DNA from: Anaerobacillus alkalidiazotrophicus
GTDB lineage: Bacteria > Bacillota > Bacilli > Bacillales_H > Anaerobacillaceae
Assembly (NCBI RefSeq): GCF_001866055.1
Contig: NZ_MLQS01000023.1
Location: 1 to 64,000, forward strand
Length of the DNA: 64,000 nucleotides
Direction of reading: 5' to 3'
This document shows positions 25,520 to 34,701 of the stretch, piece by piece; the first letter of the stretch is position 1; each line of letters opens with the position of its first letter. Below the pieces are notes generated by a model. It was not told where the DNA came from. It saw only the letters and a program-made list of their open reading frames with translations, and ran no database searches. Made by a program: the position numbers and the translations under genes.

Positions 25520-25830
25520 TAAGAAAAGCGCAAGCGCCTTGGTCACGAGCAGCTGCTCCTGTGCCACTCCGTTTGCTCAAGAGCAAAGCAGCTTCGAAGT
25601 AATCCAAGTAGTAGCTTCACTGGGGCGGCCTTTGACAGAAGCCGCTCTTTGGTTTCCTACGTGCTTTTAGCGTCTTCTAGTACTGCTTCGTAGTAAGCTT
25701 CCTCGAAGCAATGCTGCATGAAGCTAATCAACGAAGGATTTCAAGAGTTAATTGAAGTCAGTTGCTGGACTGAAGTGGCCGAGCTCATAAGCCACTTGCG
25801 CTAGAAAGCGTTTCAAATTCAAAATTTTAT
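25520..25830. repeat. Long-form Bacillaceae GCGCAAGCGCC repeat (about 311 bp)
   Basis: Starts TAAGAAAAGCGCAAGCGCC and GGTCACGAGC. It includes GCTTCCTCGAAGCAATGCTG and GAAGTGGCCGAGCTCAT, the same internal order as the copy at 63231-63490. It ends near AGAAAGCGTTTC. It has several small inverted repeats and no coding sense; it fills most of the gap 25460-25883. Confidence 0.8.
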
Positions 25831-25845
25831 ACTTTCATTTTGAAC

Positions 25846-25881
25846 AAAAAAATGGCTTCCTAAAATTAGGAAACCAATTTT
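25846..25881 (-). terminator. Terminator of the SurA-like lipoprotein gene
   Basis: On the minus strand GGTTTCCTAA pairs with a TTAGGAAGCC-type arm around a short loop and is followed by ATTTTTTT. It begins just after the stop at 25884. Confidence 0.8.
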
Positions 25882-25883
25882 TA

Positions 25884-26528
25884 TCAAATAAAGATCTCGA
25901 TATCAGCTTGATCCTTTAATTGAGAAAGGACCCTCATAAACTCTTCTTCCTTCTTTTGTTGTACTACTGATTGTTCTAAAACCGGCTTGATTTCTTCAAA
26001 GTCTAGATCTTCTTCACCCATCTCTTTAACTTGAGCATAAGCTTCTTCAAGATCTTCTTCTGTAACTACTACTTCATTCATCGTTTCAGATAAAAATTGA
26101 TCAATTTTTAATTGTTCTTGAATTCTTTCTTTAAACGTTTCATTAGTGAGATTATTTAATTCTAGCGCTTCGTGAAACTGTTCTTCCGACTCAAAATCTG
26201 ACTTCACTGATAGAAACTGCTCTTCAACCTCTTCTTCTAATACCACATAATCTGCTGATGCTTGTGTAAGTAGCTTTTCATCAATCATATTATTCAACAC
26301 ATTCTCTTTAATCATTGCAAGAAACTCTTCACCCTGCTCAGCTATATCAATTCCTTGTTGCTCATACATCTGCTTTGTATTTTCAACCTGAAGGTTAAAG
26401 TCTGTAAAAGTGATAACTTCTTCATTTACAACAGCAGCTGCTTCACCTTCATCAGTTACATTACCACAACCGATAACTACAAAAGTTAGCATACCTAATA
26501 CGATTAATAAAAGAGTTCTTTTAATCAT
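25884..26528 (-). CDS. SurA N-terminal-domain lipoprotein without PPIase domain
   Basis: Predicted extracytoplasmic lipoprotein chaperone. The signal peptide LLLIVLGMLTFVVIGCGN ends in a lipobox VIGC. The remaining 190 residues form a SurA_N/trigger-factor-like helical domain (AAAVVNEEVITFTDFNLQVE, NNMIDEKLLTQAS, ERIQEQLKIDQFL). Foldases such as PrsA carry a parvulin domain of about 90 residues in the middle, but it is absent here. The protein is very acidic, as usual for secreted proteins of alkaliphiles. ATG 26528 has AGAGG ten bases upstream; a GTG two codons earlier is possible. Monocistronic. Confidence 0.82.
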   Translation of the reverse strand: MIKRTLLLIVLGMLTFVVIGCGNVTDEGEAAAVVNEEVITFTDFNLQVENTKQMYEQQGIDIAEQGEEFLAMIKENVLNNMIDEKLLTQASADYVVLEEEVEEQFLSVKSDFESEEQFHEALELNNLTNETFKERIQEQLKIDQFLSETMNEVVVTEEDLEEAYAQVKEMGEEDLDFEEIKPVLEQSVVQQKKEEEFMRVLSQLKDQADIEIFI

Positions 26529-26847
26529 TGACACTCATCCTCTCACTTTAGATTTATTGGCTAATAACCCAACCCTTACGAACAAAAAAATCTACATCAC
26601 TCATGAAAATCACTACGGTATGCAATTCTACTAGATGTGGTACAAGATGTAAAGTCAAAACAAAAAGAGTATAACTGGTACACTATTATAATTAGCTTTA
26701 GTATAGTAAAAGCAATAGATTATGTAAAATTATGTAAAATTATGTAAAAGATATCTAGGTTAGCCTCTACCAAAATTTTCAATTTCAAGTATCCTTTTGA
26801 TTAGAATAATTAATGTTTTCACCTAAAATGATGTATAATAAATTAAT

Positions 26848-27004
26848 AAAGCTGAACTTCAATCAGTGGGGGTTTTCCTTCATCCCCCACTGATTGTTAG
26901 TTCAACTTATCGGACCTTTAGGGGCAGTTTATCCCCCACCTAAACTTCTCGATTTTCTTAAGTTTTGAGGTGGGGGTCTTACTTGCCCCTTAAGAGTGGG
27001 ATAA
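26848..27004 (+). repeat. Modular hairpin element, two-hairpin form (157 bp)
   Basis: From AAAGCTGAAC to GTGGGATAAA. Left hairpin: ATCAGTGGGGG with CCCCCACTGAT (perfect 11 bp) extended by imperfect GAACTT/AGTTC pairing. Right hairpin: TATCCCCCACCTAAACTT with AAGTTTTGAGGTGGGGG, flanked by AGGGGCA/TTGCCCCTT. No open frame. The rest of the gap 26529-27044 contains the SurA-like gene leader and a short triplicated TATGTAAAAT (about 26719-26745); nothing else is visible. Confidence 0.88.
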
Positions 27005-27044
27005 AATTTTGTTTTAACATTTTCATTCGAAAGGAACATACTTA

Positions 27045-28208
27045 ATGGTGTACTTTGTTTATATCATCATAATCATTGCTTTTTTAGATACTTTTTCACA
27101 ATTACCAATTATCGCACCCTTCGCACAAGAACTTGGGGCTTCTAGTCTATTAATTGGCTTAATCATTGGCACATACTCATTGGCAAATATGGTGGGGAAT
27201 ATTATAGCCGGCCAGTGGATTGACAAGTTTGGCAGAAAAAGAATCCTAGTAATAGGAATGTTATTTGTCAGTGTTTGTCTACTAGGTTACACCCTAGTAG
27301 TAACTGCAAAACAATTACTTTTAGTAAGATTAATCCATGGTATCGGTGGTGGATTGCTCGTACCAGCAGCATTTGCATTTTTAGGTGATCAAGCACGGTC
27401 TACCTCACGTGGAAAAACAATGGCATTTTCAGGAGCATGTGTAGGTATTTCAGCTATCATCGGTCCTGCATTTGGGGCAATTACCACTCAAACACTAGGT
27501 ATTGATTGGGTTTTTTACATAATAAGTGTGCTATTTGTACTCACTGCATTTATAGTAATTGTAACACTTAAAGAAACCTATTTACCTAAACGTTCAAACA
27601 CACACTCATTAAAACTTGAGAACATTTGGAAGCTTTTACGCCTACCGCCTCTTATTAATGCTTACATTGGGGCATTTTCTCTCATGTTGACTTTAGGAAT
27701 ATTAGCTTTTATGCTTCCTCTAAAAATTGAGACGACCCCTTATAGCATAGCTGTTTCAGGCATGTTATTAAGTACATTTGGAATTACTGCTATTCTATTT
27801 TTTCTTTTACCGACAAACCGCCTTTTTGATCAAGTTAAGCGTGAAAACATGGTACTTATCGGTATGGGCTTTGTCACCTTTGCGTTGCTTATGCTTGGAT
27901 TAATTCAGCACATAACATTATTATTTATAGCAATGATTTTTTATGGTATTGGTTTTGCTTGTATATTCCCATCCGTAACAGCGCTTGTGATTGACCATTC
28001 ACATCAGAATGAACGAGGACGTGCGTTCGGATTATTTTATGCTTTTTTTTCATTAGGGGTTGTTACCGGCTCATTTGTCATTGGTGCTCTAAACGTCGCG
28101 CCAAGTCAAGGACTTTTATTAGGTGCTATTATTATGCTTGTACTTACTGTTGTGATTAGATTACGTTTAAAGAAAACCTTATTTAAGAAAAGATCTGCTT
28201 TTCAATAA
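27045..28208 (+). CDS. Major facilitator superfamily transporter
   Basis: Proton-coupled efflux or uptake permease of 387 residues with about 12 membrane segments in two halves. The MFS loop 2-3 signature appears as GQWIDKFGRKRILVIG and motif C-like glycine pattern as GACVGISAIIGPAFGA, which favours a drug/proton antiporter-type exporter. AAAGGA lies about eight bases before the ATG. The hairpin repeat ends about 40 bases upstream. The stop overlaps the end of the convergent hydrolase gene by 26 bases. The substrate is unknown. Confidence 0.9.
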   Translation: MVYFVYIIIIIAFLDTFSQLPIIAPFAQELGASSLLIGLIIGTYSLANMVGNIIAGQWIDKFGRKRILVIGMLFVSVCLLGYTLVVTAKQLLLVRLIHGIGGGLLVPAAFAFLGDQARSTSRGKTMAFSGACVGISAIIGPAFGAITTQTLGIDWVFYIISVLFVLTAFIVIVTLKETYLPKRSNTHSLKLENIWKLLRLPPLINAYIGAFSLMLTLGILAFMLPLKIETTPYSIAVSGMLLSTFGITAILFFLLPTNRLFDQVKRENMVLIGMGFVTFALLMLGLIQHITLLFIAMIFYGIGFACIFPSVTALVIDHSHQNERGRAFGLFYAFFSLGVVTGSFVIGALNVAPSQGLLLGAIIMLVLTVVIRLRLKKTLFKKRSAFQ

Positions 28209-29064
28209 TTTTGAAAACTTTATTTTTTATCGTTTGATGATCATTTATTATTTGATGTCTGCAACCTTCAACTATCGCTACTTGACATTTTGGAAATTTC
28301 TTCTTCAAATAGGAAACATTATATTTCCAATCAACCGTTTGATCTAATGTACCTTGGATAACATATAGGTCTTGTGTAGAAGGGGATAACTCTTCTACAT
28401 TTTGATTCCATTTTATTAAAGCTTTAACCCAGTTTATTGATATATACTTTGATTGAAGTGGGTCTTTCTTCACAAAATCCAAATAATTGTTATCTCCTGA
28501 ATTTATCTTGAACTTCCGATTTAACTTAGATTTGAAGTACGGAACTATTTTAGATGCAGCTAAAATAAAACGCCATTTCGTCGGCCTAACAAGAGGAGCC
28601 AAAAAGATAACTTTTTCAAAACTAGCCTTAGATTGTAATAAAAAGTAACTAATGATTGCAGCTCCTGTACTATGAGCAATTACTGAATTAATTTTATACT
28701 GACTTTGCTGACAGTACGTTAAAACTTTTTTTAATGTTTCAACATATTGAATAAAATCACTAATCTCCCCCCTATTCCCTGATGACAACCCATGCCCTTG
28801 TAAGTCATAACTAATAACACGCCAGTGTTTTTTTAGGAAAAAATTTATCATATTTTTTAATGACCCTGTATGATCAAAATAACCATGAATGAGAAGAACC
28901 GTTCCTTTAACACTTACAGGCTCAAAAACGTGTACAGCCGTTTCTTCATTTCCTTCTTTTATTTTTTCAACTTTATAGTCGTTCAACACCTGTTTGTCAA
29001 TTCCATAAAAAGAAATATAGTTATGTCCAAAAGGGTGTTTTATGGTAGAGTCGTAGAATTTCAT
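28183..29064 (-). CDS. Alpha/beta hydrolase, monoacylglycerol lipase-like
   Basis: Cytoplasmic serine hydrolase of the lysophospholipase/monoglyceride lipase group (Hydrolase_4). The oxyanion-hole motif LLIHGYFDHTGS, YDLQGHGLSSG, the nucleophile elbow AHSTGAA (family GHSxGG, here with Thr), an acid Asp in YVIQGTLDQTVD and the final His in EGCRHQI are all present, so it is probably active. Length of 293 is usual. AGGAGG precedes the ATG. It converges on the MFS gene. Confidence 0.87.
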   Translation of the reverse strand: MKFYDSTIKHPFGHNYISFYGIDKQVLNDYKVEKIKEGNEETAVHVFEPVSVKGTVLLIHGYFDHTGSLKNMINFFLKKHWRVISYDLQGHGLSSGNRGEISDFIQYVETLKKVLTYCQQSQYKINSVIAHSTGAAIISYFLLQSKASFEKVIFLAPLVRPTKWRFILAASKIVPYFKSKLNRKFKINSGDNNYLDFVKKDPLQSKYISINWVKALIKWNQNVEELSPSTQDLYVIQGTLDQTVDWKYNVSYLKKKFPKCQVAIVEGCRHQIINDHQTIKNKVFKIIEKQIFS

Positions 29065-29197
29065 ATTAAACCTCCTACTTTACTTGCTTCTATGTGTTCT
29101 ATTTTACCTTATTTTGCATAAAATGTTTAAAGCTTTGACGAATTTTCTTGCCTCTTTTTCACACGGTAAATTTACTAACTAGAAGGAGGTACATTAG

Positions 29198-29302
29198 GTG
29201 AAAGTAGATTTAGTAAGTGAAAAAGTGATTTTAACTTCGATTGCTGCTAGTATCGATTTATCGCCACCAATGACAACCATAAAGACATTCGACAAAAACA
29301 TG
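29198..29302 (+). CDS. Possible 34-residue peptide with a strong ribosome binding site
   Basis: GTG at 29198 lies seven bases after AGAAGGAGGT, a near-perfect ribosome binding site. The frame encodes VKVDLVSEKVILTSIAAS and ends at 29302 after another 16 residues. A +1 frame shift would extend it by about ten residues, so it could be the 5' remnant of a broken gene. No relative is recognised. It lies alone between the hydrolase promoter and a hairpin element. Confidence 0.3.
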
Positions 29303-29419
29303 AACATTGATAGCATCTCTATACCATTTTGAAAACGATGGTATTTTGGGAAGTCGCCCAAAAATGGCAGTGAAGAATATGAGTTCGTTTATTGTAATAA
29401 TGAAATTCACTCAATTCAT

Positions 29420-29634
29420 AAAGCTGAACTTCAATCAGTGGGGGTTTTCCTTCATCCCCCACTGATTGTTAGTTCAACTTATACCACAGACATAAGAATA
29501 ACTAATCATCAGCTATCACTGATGAAAGTTATTCTATATCGGACCTTTAGGGGCAGTTTATCCCCCACCTAAACTTCTCGATTTTCTTAAGTTTTGAGGT
29601 GGGGGTCTTACTTGCCCCTTAAGTGTGGGATAAA
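29420..29634 (+). repeat. Modular hairpin element, full three-hairpin form (215 bp)
   Basis: Same ends and outer hairpins as the copy at 26848, with an extra central module: TATACCACAGACATAAG followed by a hairpin AGAATAACTAATCATCAG with CTGATGAAAGTTATTCT and then TATATCGGACC. This is the longest intact version in the window. Confidence 0.88.
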
Positions 29635-29638
29635 AGAT

Positions 29639-30280
29639 TTACTCCTGCCACTCATTCATAAACCTCTCTAAAAACTCTTCTAAAAACTGGTGCCTCTCTT
29701 CAGCTAATTTTTTTCCGTAAGATGTATTCATCAAGTTATTTAGTTTTATTAGCTTTTCGTAAAAATGGTTGATAGCTGTACTTTTCCCGTGTCGGTATTC
29801 CTCTTTTGTCATCTCATTACGAACAGGAATGTCTGGGTCGTACATTAACTGACCCTTCGCACCAGCATATGCAAAGGTACGACCAATTCCAATAGCACCA
29901 ATAGCATCTAAACGATCTGCGTCTTGGACAACCTGTCCTTCTAATGTCTCAACCTTCGAATTATTACCACCTTTAAATGACATTGTTTTTATAATAGAAA
30001 CAATATGATTTCTATCGCCCTCAGAAACTTTATGGTCCTTTAACCAACTGATAATTTTTTCTAACCCTTTTTGCTCATCTCCAAAAAGCTTTTCATCTGC
30101 AATATCATGAAGAAGTGCTGTAACTTCACATATAAATATATCAGCACCTTCATTTTCACCGATTTTTTTCGCGAGGTTTCGCACTCGATAAATATGCCAC
30201 CAATCATGTCCACTACTATCACCTTTTAAAATAGAATGTACAAATTTTTCTGCTTCTTTTACTATAACTTGTTTATTCAT
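29639..30280 (-). CDS. HD-domain phosphohydrolase (YpgQ/YedJ type)
   Basis: Metal-dependent phosphohydrolase of the HD superfamily, 213 residues. The motifs are in order: SGHDWWHIYRVRNLA (His), TALLHDIADEK (His-Asp) and VVQDADRLDAIGAIGIGRTF (Asp), with the AYAGAKG segment typical of the YedJ/YpgQ subgroup. These proteins act on nucleotides or related phosphates. GAGGCG precedes the ATG. The hairpin element ends five bases beyond the stop, so it may act as the 3' end of the transcript. Confidence 0.88.
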   Translation of the reverse strand: MNKQVIVKEAEKFVHSILKGDSSGHDWWHIYRVRNLAKKIGENEGADIFICEVTALLHDIADEKLFGDEQKGLEKIISWLKDHKVSEGDRNHIVSIIKTMSFKGGNNSKVETLEGQVVQDADRLDAIGAIGIGRTFAYAGAKGQLMYDPDIPVRNEMTKEEYRHGKSTAINHFYEKLIKLNNLMNTSYGKKLAEERHQFLEEFLERFMNEWQE

Positions 30281-30488
30281 ATGATCGCCTCATTTGTATT
30301 TTTATTCACAATCTTATCTCTTTTATAGATTACTTCAAAATAGAATTTTCATATTGTACTAAAGCAAATTTCTTCCTGTATTATAGACACAAATTCTTAA
30401 AACTCTTTATCATCAACCGCTTTCACCTTGTCAGGTTTTTTGTACCAGTGAAATTTTTGAATAATTTAAACAAAATATGACTTCCTAC

Positions 30489-30550
30489 ACGACAAAAGTA
30501 TACTTTATAGTTTATACTGTAACTAGGGAGGAGTAATGTCAAATTTTTAA
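30489..30550 (+). promoter_or_regulatory. Candidate promoter and four-codon leader ORF upstream of the oxidoreductase
   Basis: TATACT (30513-30518) is a good -10 box; upstream, GACAAA (30491-30496) at 16 bases is a weak -35. Downstream AGGGAGGAG is followed by ATG-TCA-AAT-TTT-TAA (30536-30550), a four-codon frame with a better ribosome binding site than many genes. The oxidoreductase gene starts 17 bases later with its own AAGGGGGAT. Confidence 0.4.
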
Positions 30551-30567
30551 AGGGGGATTAATTAAAC

Positions 30568-31581
30568 ATGTCTATTTTACCAAAAAAGAATGAACTTGGC
30601 TTTTTTGAGATACGCTTAGAGTCAATTGGGGGATTAGGTGCAAACCTAGCAGGAAAAATGTTAGCTGAAGCTGGAGTATTGGGGTTAGGCTTAAACGGAT
30701 CTAACTTCTCTTCTTACGGATCCGAAAAAAAGGGATCTCCAGTTAAATCCTTTGTTCGATTTTGTGATGCCGATGTAGAAATTCGTGATCACAGCCCAAT
30801 CGAACAACCACATATTATAGGAGTCTTTCACGAAGCTCTTTATAAAACAGTAAATGTTGTAAGCGGATTACCTGCAGACGGCATTGTTTTAGTTAACAGT
30901 ACAAGAGATTTTGATAGTGTAAGAGAAGATCTCAATCTTGATTATGGTACTGTAGCAATTGTAGATGCACTTAAAATAGCAGTTGAAGAAAAAACAAAAG
31001 TAAATACAGCGATGCTTGGTGCACTATATCGCATATTAGAGTTTTTAGACCCAGATGAAATGAGAAATGTTATTCGAAAAACATTTGAAAAAAAATACCC
31101 TCACCTAGTTGAACCAAATATCCGTACTTTTGATCGCGGTTATAATGAAGTAACTTTTAAAACATACGAACTCCCTGAAAACGCAAAAGGAAAAGAGTTT
31201 TCTAGACCACAACCTTTATTAGGTTATTTAACACAGGAGATAGGTGGAGTTATTACTGCCCAAGCAAATAGTGTGTTAAAAGATTTAAGTGGCTCTAGAC
31301 AAGGTTTTTTACCTTCTTTTGAACAAGAAAAGTGTATTAACTGTGCTGCATGTGATACAGTTTGCCCAGATTACTGCTTTGTTTGGGAAGAAGGAGAAGA
31401 CAAACGCGGAAGAAAACAAATGTTTCTTACTGGTATAGATTACCAATATTGTAAAGGCTGTTTAAAATGTGTTGACGCATGTCCAGTAGCAGCTTTATCC
31501 GATATGGCAGAAAAAGTTGGCTATGCTGAAGCTCATCGTGTCGCGCAAAAATTTCCATATGTTGCAGGGGGGCGCATATAA
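30568..31581 (+). CDS. 2-oxoacid:ferredoxin oxidoreductase, fused gamma-delta subunit
   Basis: Electron-transfer half of a pyruvate/2-oxoacid:ferredoxin oxidoreductase. Residues 13-200 are the gamma domain (IRLESIGGLGANLAGKML, GSEKKGSPVKSFVRF). Residues 250-320 are a delta-type ferredoxin domain with two [4Fe-4S] motifs, CINCAACDTVCP (Cys256, 259, 262, 266) and CKGCLKCVDACP (Cys295, 298, 301, 305). The complex oxidises a 2-oxoacid with CoA to an acyl-CoA, CO2 and reduced ferredoxin. The stop TAA is followed directly by the ATG of the alpha-beta gene, indicating tight coupling. AAGGGGGAT precedes the start. The exact oxoacid is uncertain. Confidence 0.93.
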   Translation: MSILPKKNELGFFEIRLESIGGLGANLAGKMLAEAGVLGLGLNGSNFSSYGSEKKGSPVKSFVRFCDADVEIRDHSPIEQPHIIGVFHEALYKTVNVVSGLPADGIVLVNSTRDFDSVREDLNLDYGTVAIVDALKIAVEEKTKVNTAMLGALYRILEFLDPDEMRNVIRKTFEKKYPHLVEPNIRTFDRGYNEVTFKTYELPENAKGKEFSRPQPLLGYLTQEIGGVITAQANSVLKDLSGSRQGFLPSFEQEKCINCAACDTVCPDYCFVWEEGEDKRGRKQMFLTGIDYQYCKGCLKCVDACPVAALSDMAEKVGYAEAHRVAQKFPYVAGGRI

Positions 31582-33882
31582 ATGGCTACTTTAGAAGATA
31601 GATTAAATAATGTGAATAATAAGAAGTTTGAACAAGCTACTACTTTCGAATCAGGAAATGAAATGGCCGCTATGGCTGCTGCACAAATAAATTACCATGT
31701 AATGGGGTACTTCCCTATTACTCCATCAACAGAGGTTGCACAATATTTAGATTTAATGAAGTCACAAGGTCTACATGATATTGAACTAATTGCCGCCGAT
31801 GGTGAGCATGGTTCTGCTGGTATTTGTTTCGGAGCTGCAGCTACAGGTGCTCGAGTATTTAATGCAACAAGTGCAAATGGTTTCCTATATATGCTTGAGC
31901 AACTTCCTGCTCAATCTGGAGTTCGACTTCCAATGGTTATGAATCTTGTAACTCGCGCAGTTAGTGGACCATTAGATATTCGTGGTGATCACTCAGATTT
32001 GTACTACGCTCTAAACACTGGTTGGGTTATTTTAACAGCTCGCACACCTCAAGCAGTATATGACATGAACATTATTGCTTTAAAACTAGCTGAACATAAA
32101 GATGTTCGTCTTCCAGTTATTGTTGCTTACGACGGTTTCTTTACGTCTCACCAAAAGCGTAAAGTAGAATACTTTAAAGACCGTAAAGTCGTGCAAGACT
32201 ATGTTGGTGAAGTTCCAAAAGGTTATCCTGTAGCATGTGACAAAAACAACCCAGTTACTATTGGCGCTCATATGAATGGTGATGACTTAATTAACAACAA
32301 CTTCCAACAATCAGAAGCTATTTATCGTGCTGGCCAAGTTTTTGAGGAATTACAAAAAGAATACGCTGAAATTTCTGGGCGTGAATATAAAACGTTAGAT
32401 TTATATGGCATGGAAGACGCCGAAGTTGCTCTTTTCCTTCTAAACTCAGCCGCTGAATCTGCTAAAGATGTGGTTGATAAGCTACGTGCAAAAGGAATTA
32501 AAGCAGGTGTTATCAGTCCTAACATTATTCGTCCATTTCCAGCTAAAGAAATACGTGAAGCATTGAAAAACGTAAAAGCTTTACTTGTCGGTGAAAGAGC
32601 GGATTCATACGGTGGTAATGGCCCGAATTTAACTCACGAAGTAAAGTCTGCTCTTCAAGAAGATAAAGAAAATCAAACGATTGTTCTTAGTCGCGTATTC
32701 GGTGTTGGTGGTAAAGACTTCTATGCAGATGATGCTGAAAAGTTTTTCGAAATGACGATTGATGCTATGGAAAAAGGATTTGCCGAAAAATCATTTGACT
32801 ATTTTGGGCATGTGCCTGGAAATCCTGAAAACAAACTAAAGCCTGTCATCGAACCAATGCATGGTAATACATTTAATTCTGGATTAATTAAAGTAACTCA
32901 AGATGAGGAAACAAAAAAATTAAATGTAAAAATTCCACCACTACGTAATTTAACTGGAAAACCAAAACGTTTTGCATCTGGGCACGGCGCTTGTCCTGGT
33001 TGCGGTATCTTCCCTGGTTTAGAGTTATTCTTTAAAGGGATTGAAGGTGACGCAGTCATCTTATTACAAACAGGGTGTGCGTATGTTGTTACAACTGGTT
33101 ATCCGTACAGTTCTCACAAACAAACGTTTATTCATAACTTATTCCAAAGCGGTGCTGCAACACTTTCCGGTACTGTTGAAGCATTTTTCGAGATGAAACG
33201 TCGTGGTGAAATTGAGATTTCTGACGATTTCACTTTTGTTATGATTACTGGTGATGGCGGCATGGATATCGGAATGGGTTCTGCTATCGGTACAGCGTTA
33301 CGTAACCATAAAATGATTATCCTTGAGTATGATAATGAAGGTTACATGAACACAGGTTCACAAATGTCTTACTCTACACCACTTGGACATATGACTAGTA
33401 CGACTACAATTGGTAAGACAAAACAAGGGAAACCGTTCCACCATAAAGATACAGCTCAAATTATGGCTTCAACTCACATTCCTTATGTTTTCACAGGAAC
33501 TGAAGCTTTTCCACAAGACCTTATTAAAAAAGCTGCAAAAGCTCAATGGTACGCTCAAAATGTAGGTTTAGCATACGGAAAACTTTTAATCACTTGTCCA
33601 CTTAACTGGAAGTCTGAAGATCGTCTGGGTGAGAAAATTATGAAATCTGCAGTCGATTCATGCTTCTTCCCTCTTTATGAAGTTGAACAAGGTGAAACAA
33701 CACTTACGTATGATCCTGAAGCAAAAAATAAGCGTGTTGAATTAGCTGAATGGTTAAAAATGATGGGTAAAACAAAGCATTTGTTAAAAGAAAGTAATGC
33801 ACCAATGTTAAAAGAATTTGAAGACGAAGTTCAACGTAGATGGAGAATTCTAAAAGCAAAACACGAAACACCATTTCTTTAA
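31582..33882 (+). CDS. 2-oxoacid:ferredoxin oxidoreductase, fused alpha-beta subunit
   Basis: Catalytic half of the oxidoreductase, 766 residues. The alpha part (about 15-390) has the GYFPITPSTEVAQYLD and ADGEHGSAGICFGAAATGAR segments of domain I and a domain II transketolase-C-like region (VSPNII-type ISPNIIRPFP, GERADSYGG). The beta part (about 460-700) binds thiamine diphosphate: GHGACPGCG, TGCAYVV and GDGGMDIGMGSAIGTALR with YDNEGYMNTGSQ. The cysteines of the beta part probably bind another [4Fe-4S] cluster. Alpha-beta and gamma-delta fusion differs from the two-subunit KorAB (alpha-gamma plus beta) usual in aerobic bacilli. No separate ferredoxin gene is nearby. Confidence 0.93.
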   Translation: MATLEDRLNNVNNKKFEQATTFESGNEMAAMAAAQINYHVMGYFPITPSTEVAQYLDLMKSQGLHDIELIAADGEHGSAGICFGAAATGARVFNATSANGFLYMLEQLPAQSGVRLPMVMNLVTRAVSGPLDIRGDHSDLYYALNTGWVILTARTPQAVYDMNIIALKLAEHKDVRLPVIVAYDGFFTSHQKRKVEYFKDRKVVQDYVGEVPKGYPVACDKNNPVTIGAHMNGDDLINNNFQQSEAIYRAGQVFEELQKEYAEISGREYKTLDLYGMEDAEVALFLLNSAAESAKDVVDKLRAKGIKAGVISPNIIRPFPAKEIREALKNVKALLVGERADSYGGNGPNLTHEVKSALQEDKENQTIVLSRVFGVGGKDFYADDAEKFFEMTIDAMEKGFAEKSFDYFGHVPGNPENKLKPVIEPMHGNTFNSGLIKVTQDEETKKLNVKIPPLRNLTGKPKRFASGHGACPGCGIFPGLELFFKGIEGDAVILLQTGCAYVVTTGYPYSSHKQTFIHNLFQSGAATLSGTVEAFFEMKRRGEIEISDDFTFVMITGDGGMDIGMGSAIGTALRNHKMIILEYDNEGYMNTGSQMSYSTPLGHMTSTTTIGKTKQGKPFHHKDTAQIMASTHIPYVFTGTEAFPQDLIKKAAKAQWYAQNVGLAYGKLLITCPLNWKSEDRLGEKIMKSAVDSCFFPLYEVEQGETTLTYDPEAKNKRVELAEWLKMMGKTKHLLKESNAPMLKEFEDEVQRRWRILKAKHETPFL

Positions 33883-33896
33883 GATATTGTCTAAAA

Positions 33897-33942
33897 TAAA
33901 ATAATCAAAAAGAGTTGCATTGGCTACTCTTTTTGATTATTT
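33897..33942. terminator. Bidirectional terminator
   Basis: AAATAATCAAAAAGAGT and ACTCTTTTTGATTATTT form a 17-bp perfect stem around a short loop. It serves the oxidoreductase operon and the convergent DUF3891 gene, whose stop lies inside the right arm. Confidence 0.9.
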
Positions 33943-34701
33943 ACAGCCCACTATTGTTATTTTTCTCTGTCTTGATTTTTGATGTTTATACTCAACCTGA
34001 AGGTTACTCATTTGAGATTTCTGAATACATTTATATTTCAGTGATACCGTTAACTCTTTACTAAACGGAAAATCTGTTAAAGAAACTGTATTTTTATCTA
34101 ACCAATGTGCTACTATTCTTTTTTTATTGTTAAAAGCAAACCTTTGTGAGAAACCTTTTCGAAACCAGATCAATTCATTCTTTTTATCTACTCCTGGTTC
34201 ATTCATACATAAATATAACGACAAGTTATCACAAAACTGTAATAAATAATAATGAAATAACAGTTCTTCCTCTTCTAACTTATGTATATGTAATTTCTCT
34301 TTTAACTTCTTTTGTCGGTCTCTTTCCAAACTTAGAAAATCTTCACCTCTACCATTTGTATATCTTTCAAAAAAAGAAGCATAATGAAGACTACAAATTA
34401 AAGCTGCATACCTGTCTTTTTTTTCTATAATATCTATCCCTTTTTTGTATGCTTTAATTTTTGGAGTTAATGGATAATCAATAAATGAAAATGGGATTTT
34501 TCTCTCTCTATTTATTAACGGACTTTCATCCAATTCTATCCAACCATTATCATGTTCATAGATTGCATAAATAACAGATTTTCTCTTTCTTTTACCAATA
34601 AAATATTCCTCACACCAAGCCTCTGCTAACTCTCCACAAACTTTTGCATGCTCATGTTGCTCAAATAATAAAACCTCATGTTCTCTTTCAGTTACAACCA
34701 T
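33937..34701 (-). CDS. DUF3891 family protein
   Basis: A 254-residue soluble protein of the uncharacterised DUF3891 family. Characteristic features are EQHEHAKVCGELAEAW near the N terminus, AIYEHDNGWIELDESP, and IICSLHYASFF-type helix (here ALICSLHYASFF), giving several His residues (HEHA, EHDNGW, LHYASFF) that could form a metal site reminiscent of HD-like proteins; that is inference. AGGAGGGGG precedes the ATG. Transcribed alone; function unknown. Confidence 0.8.
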   Translation of the reverse strand: MVVTEREHEVLLFEQHEHAKVCGELAEAWCEEYFIGKRKRKSVIYAIYEHDNGWIELDESPLINRERKIPFSFIDYPLTPKIKAYKKGIDIIEKKDRYAALICSLHYASFFERYTNGRGEDFLSLERDRQKKLKEKLHIHKLEEEELLFHYYLLQFCDNLSLYLCMNEPGVDKKNELIWFRKGFSQRFAFNNKKRIVAHWLDKNTVSLTDFPFSKELTVSLKYKCIQKSQMSNLQVEYKHQKSRQRKITIVGCK

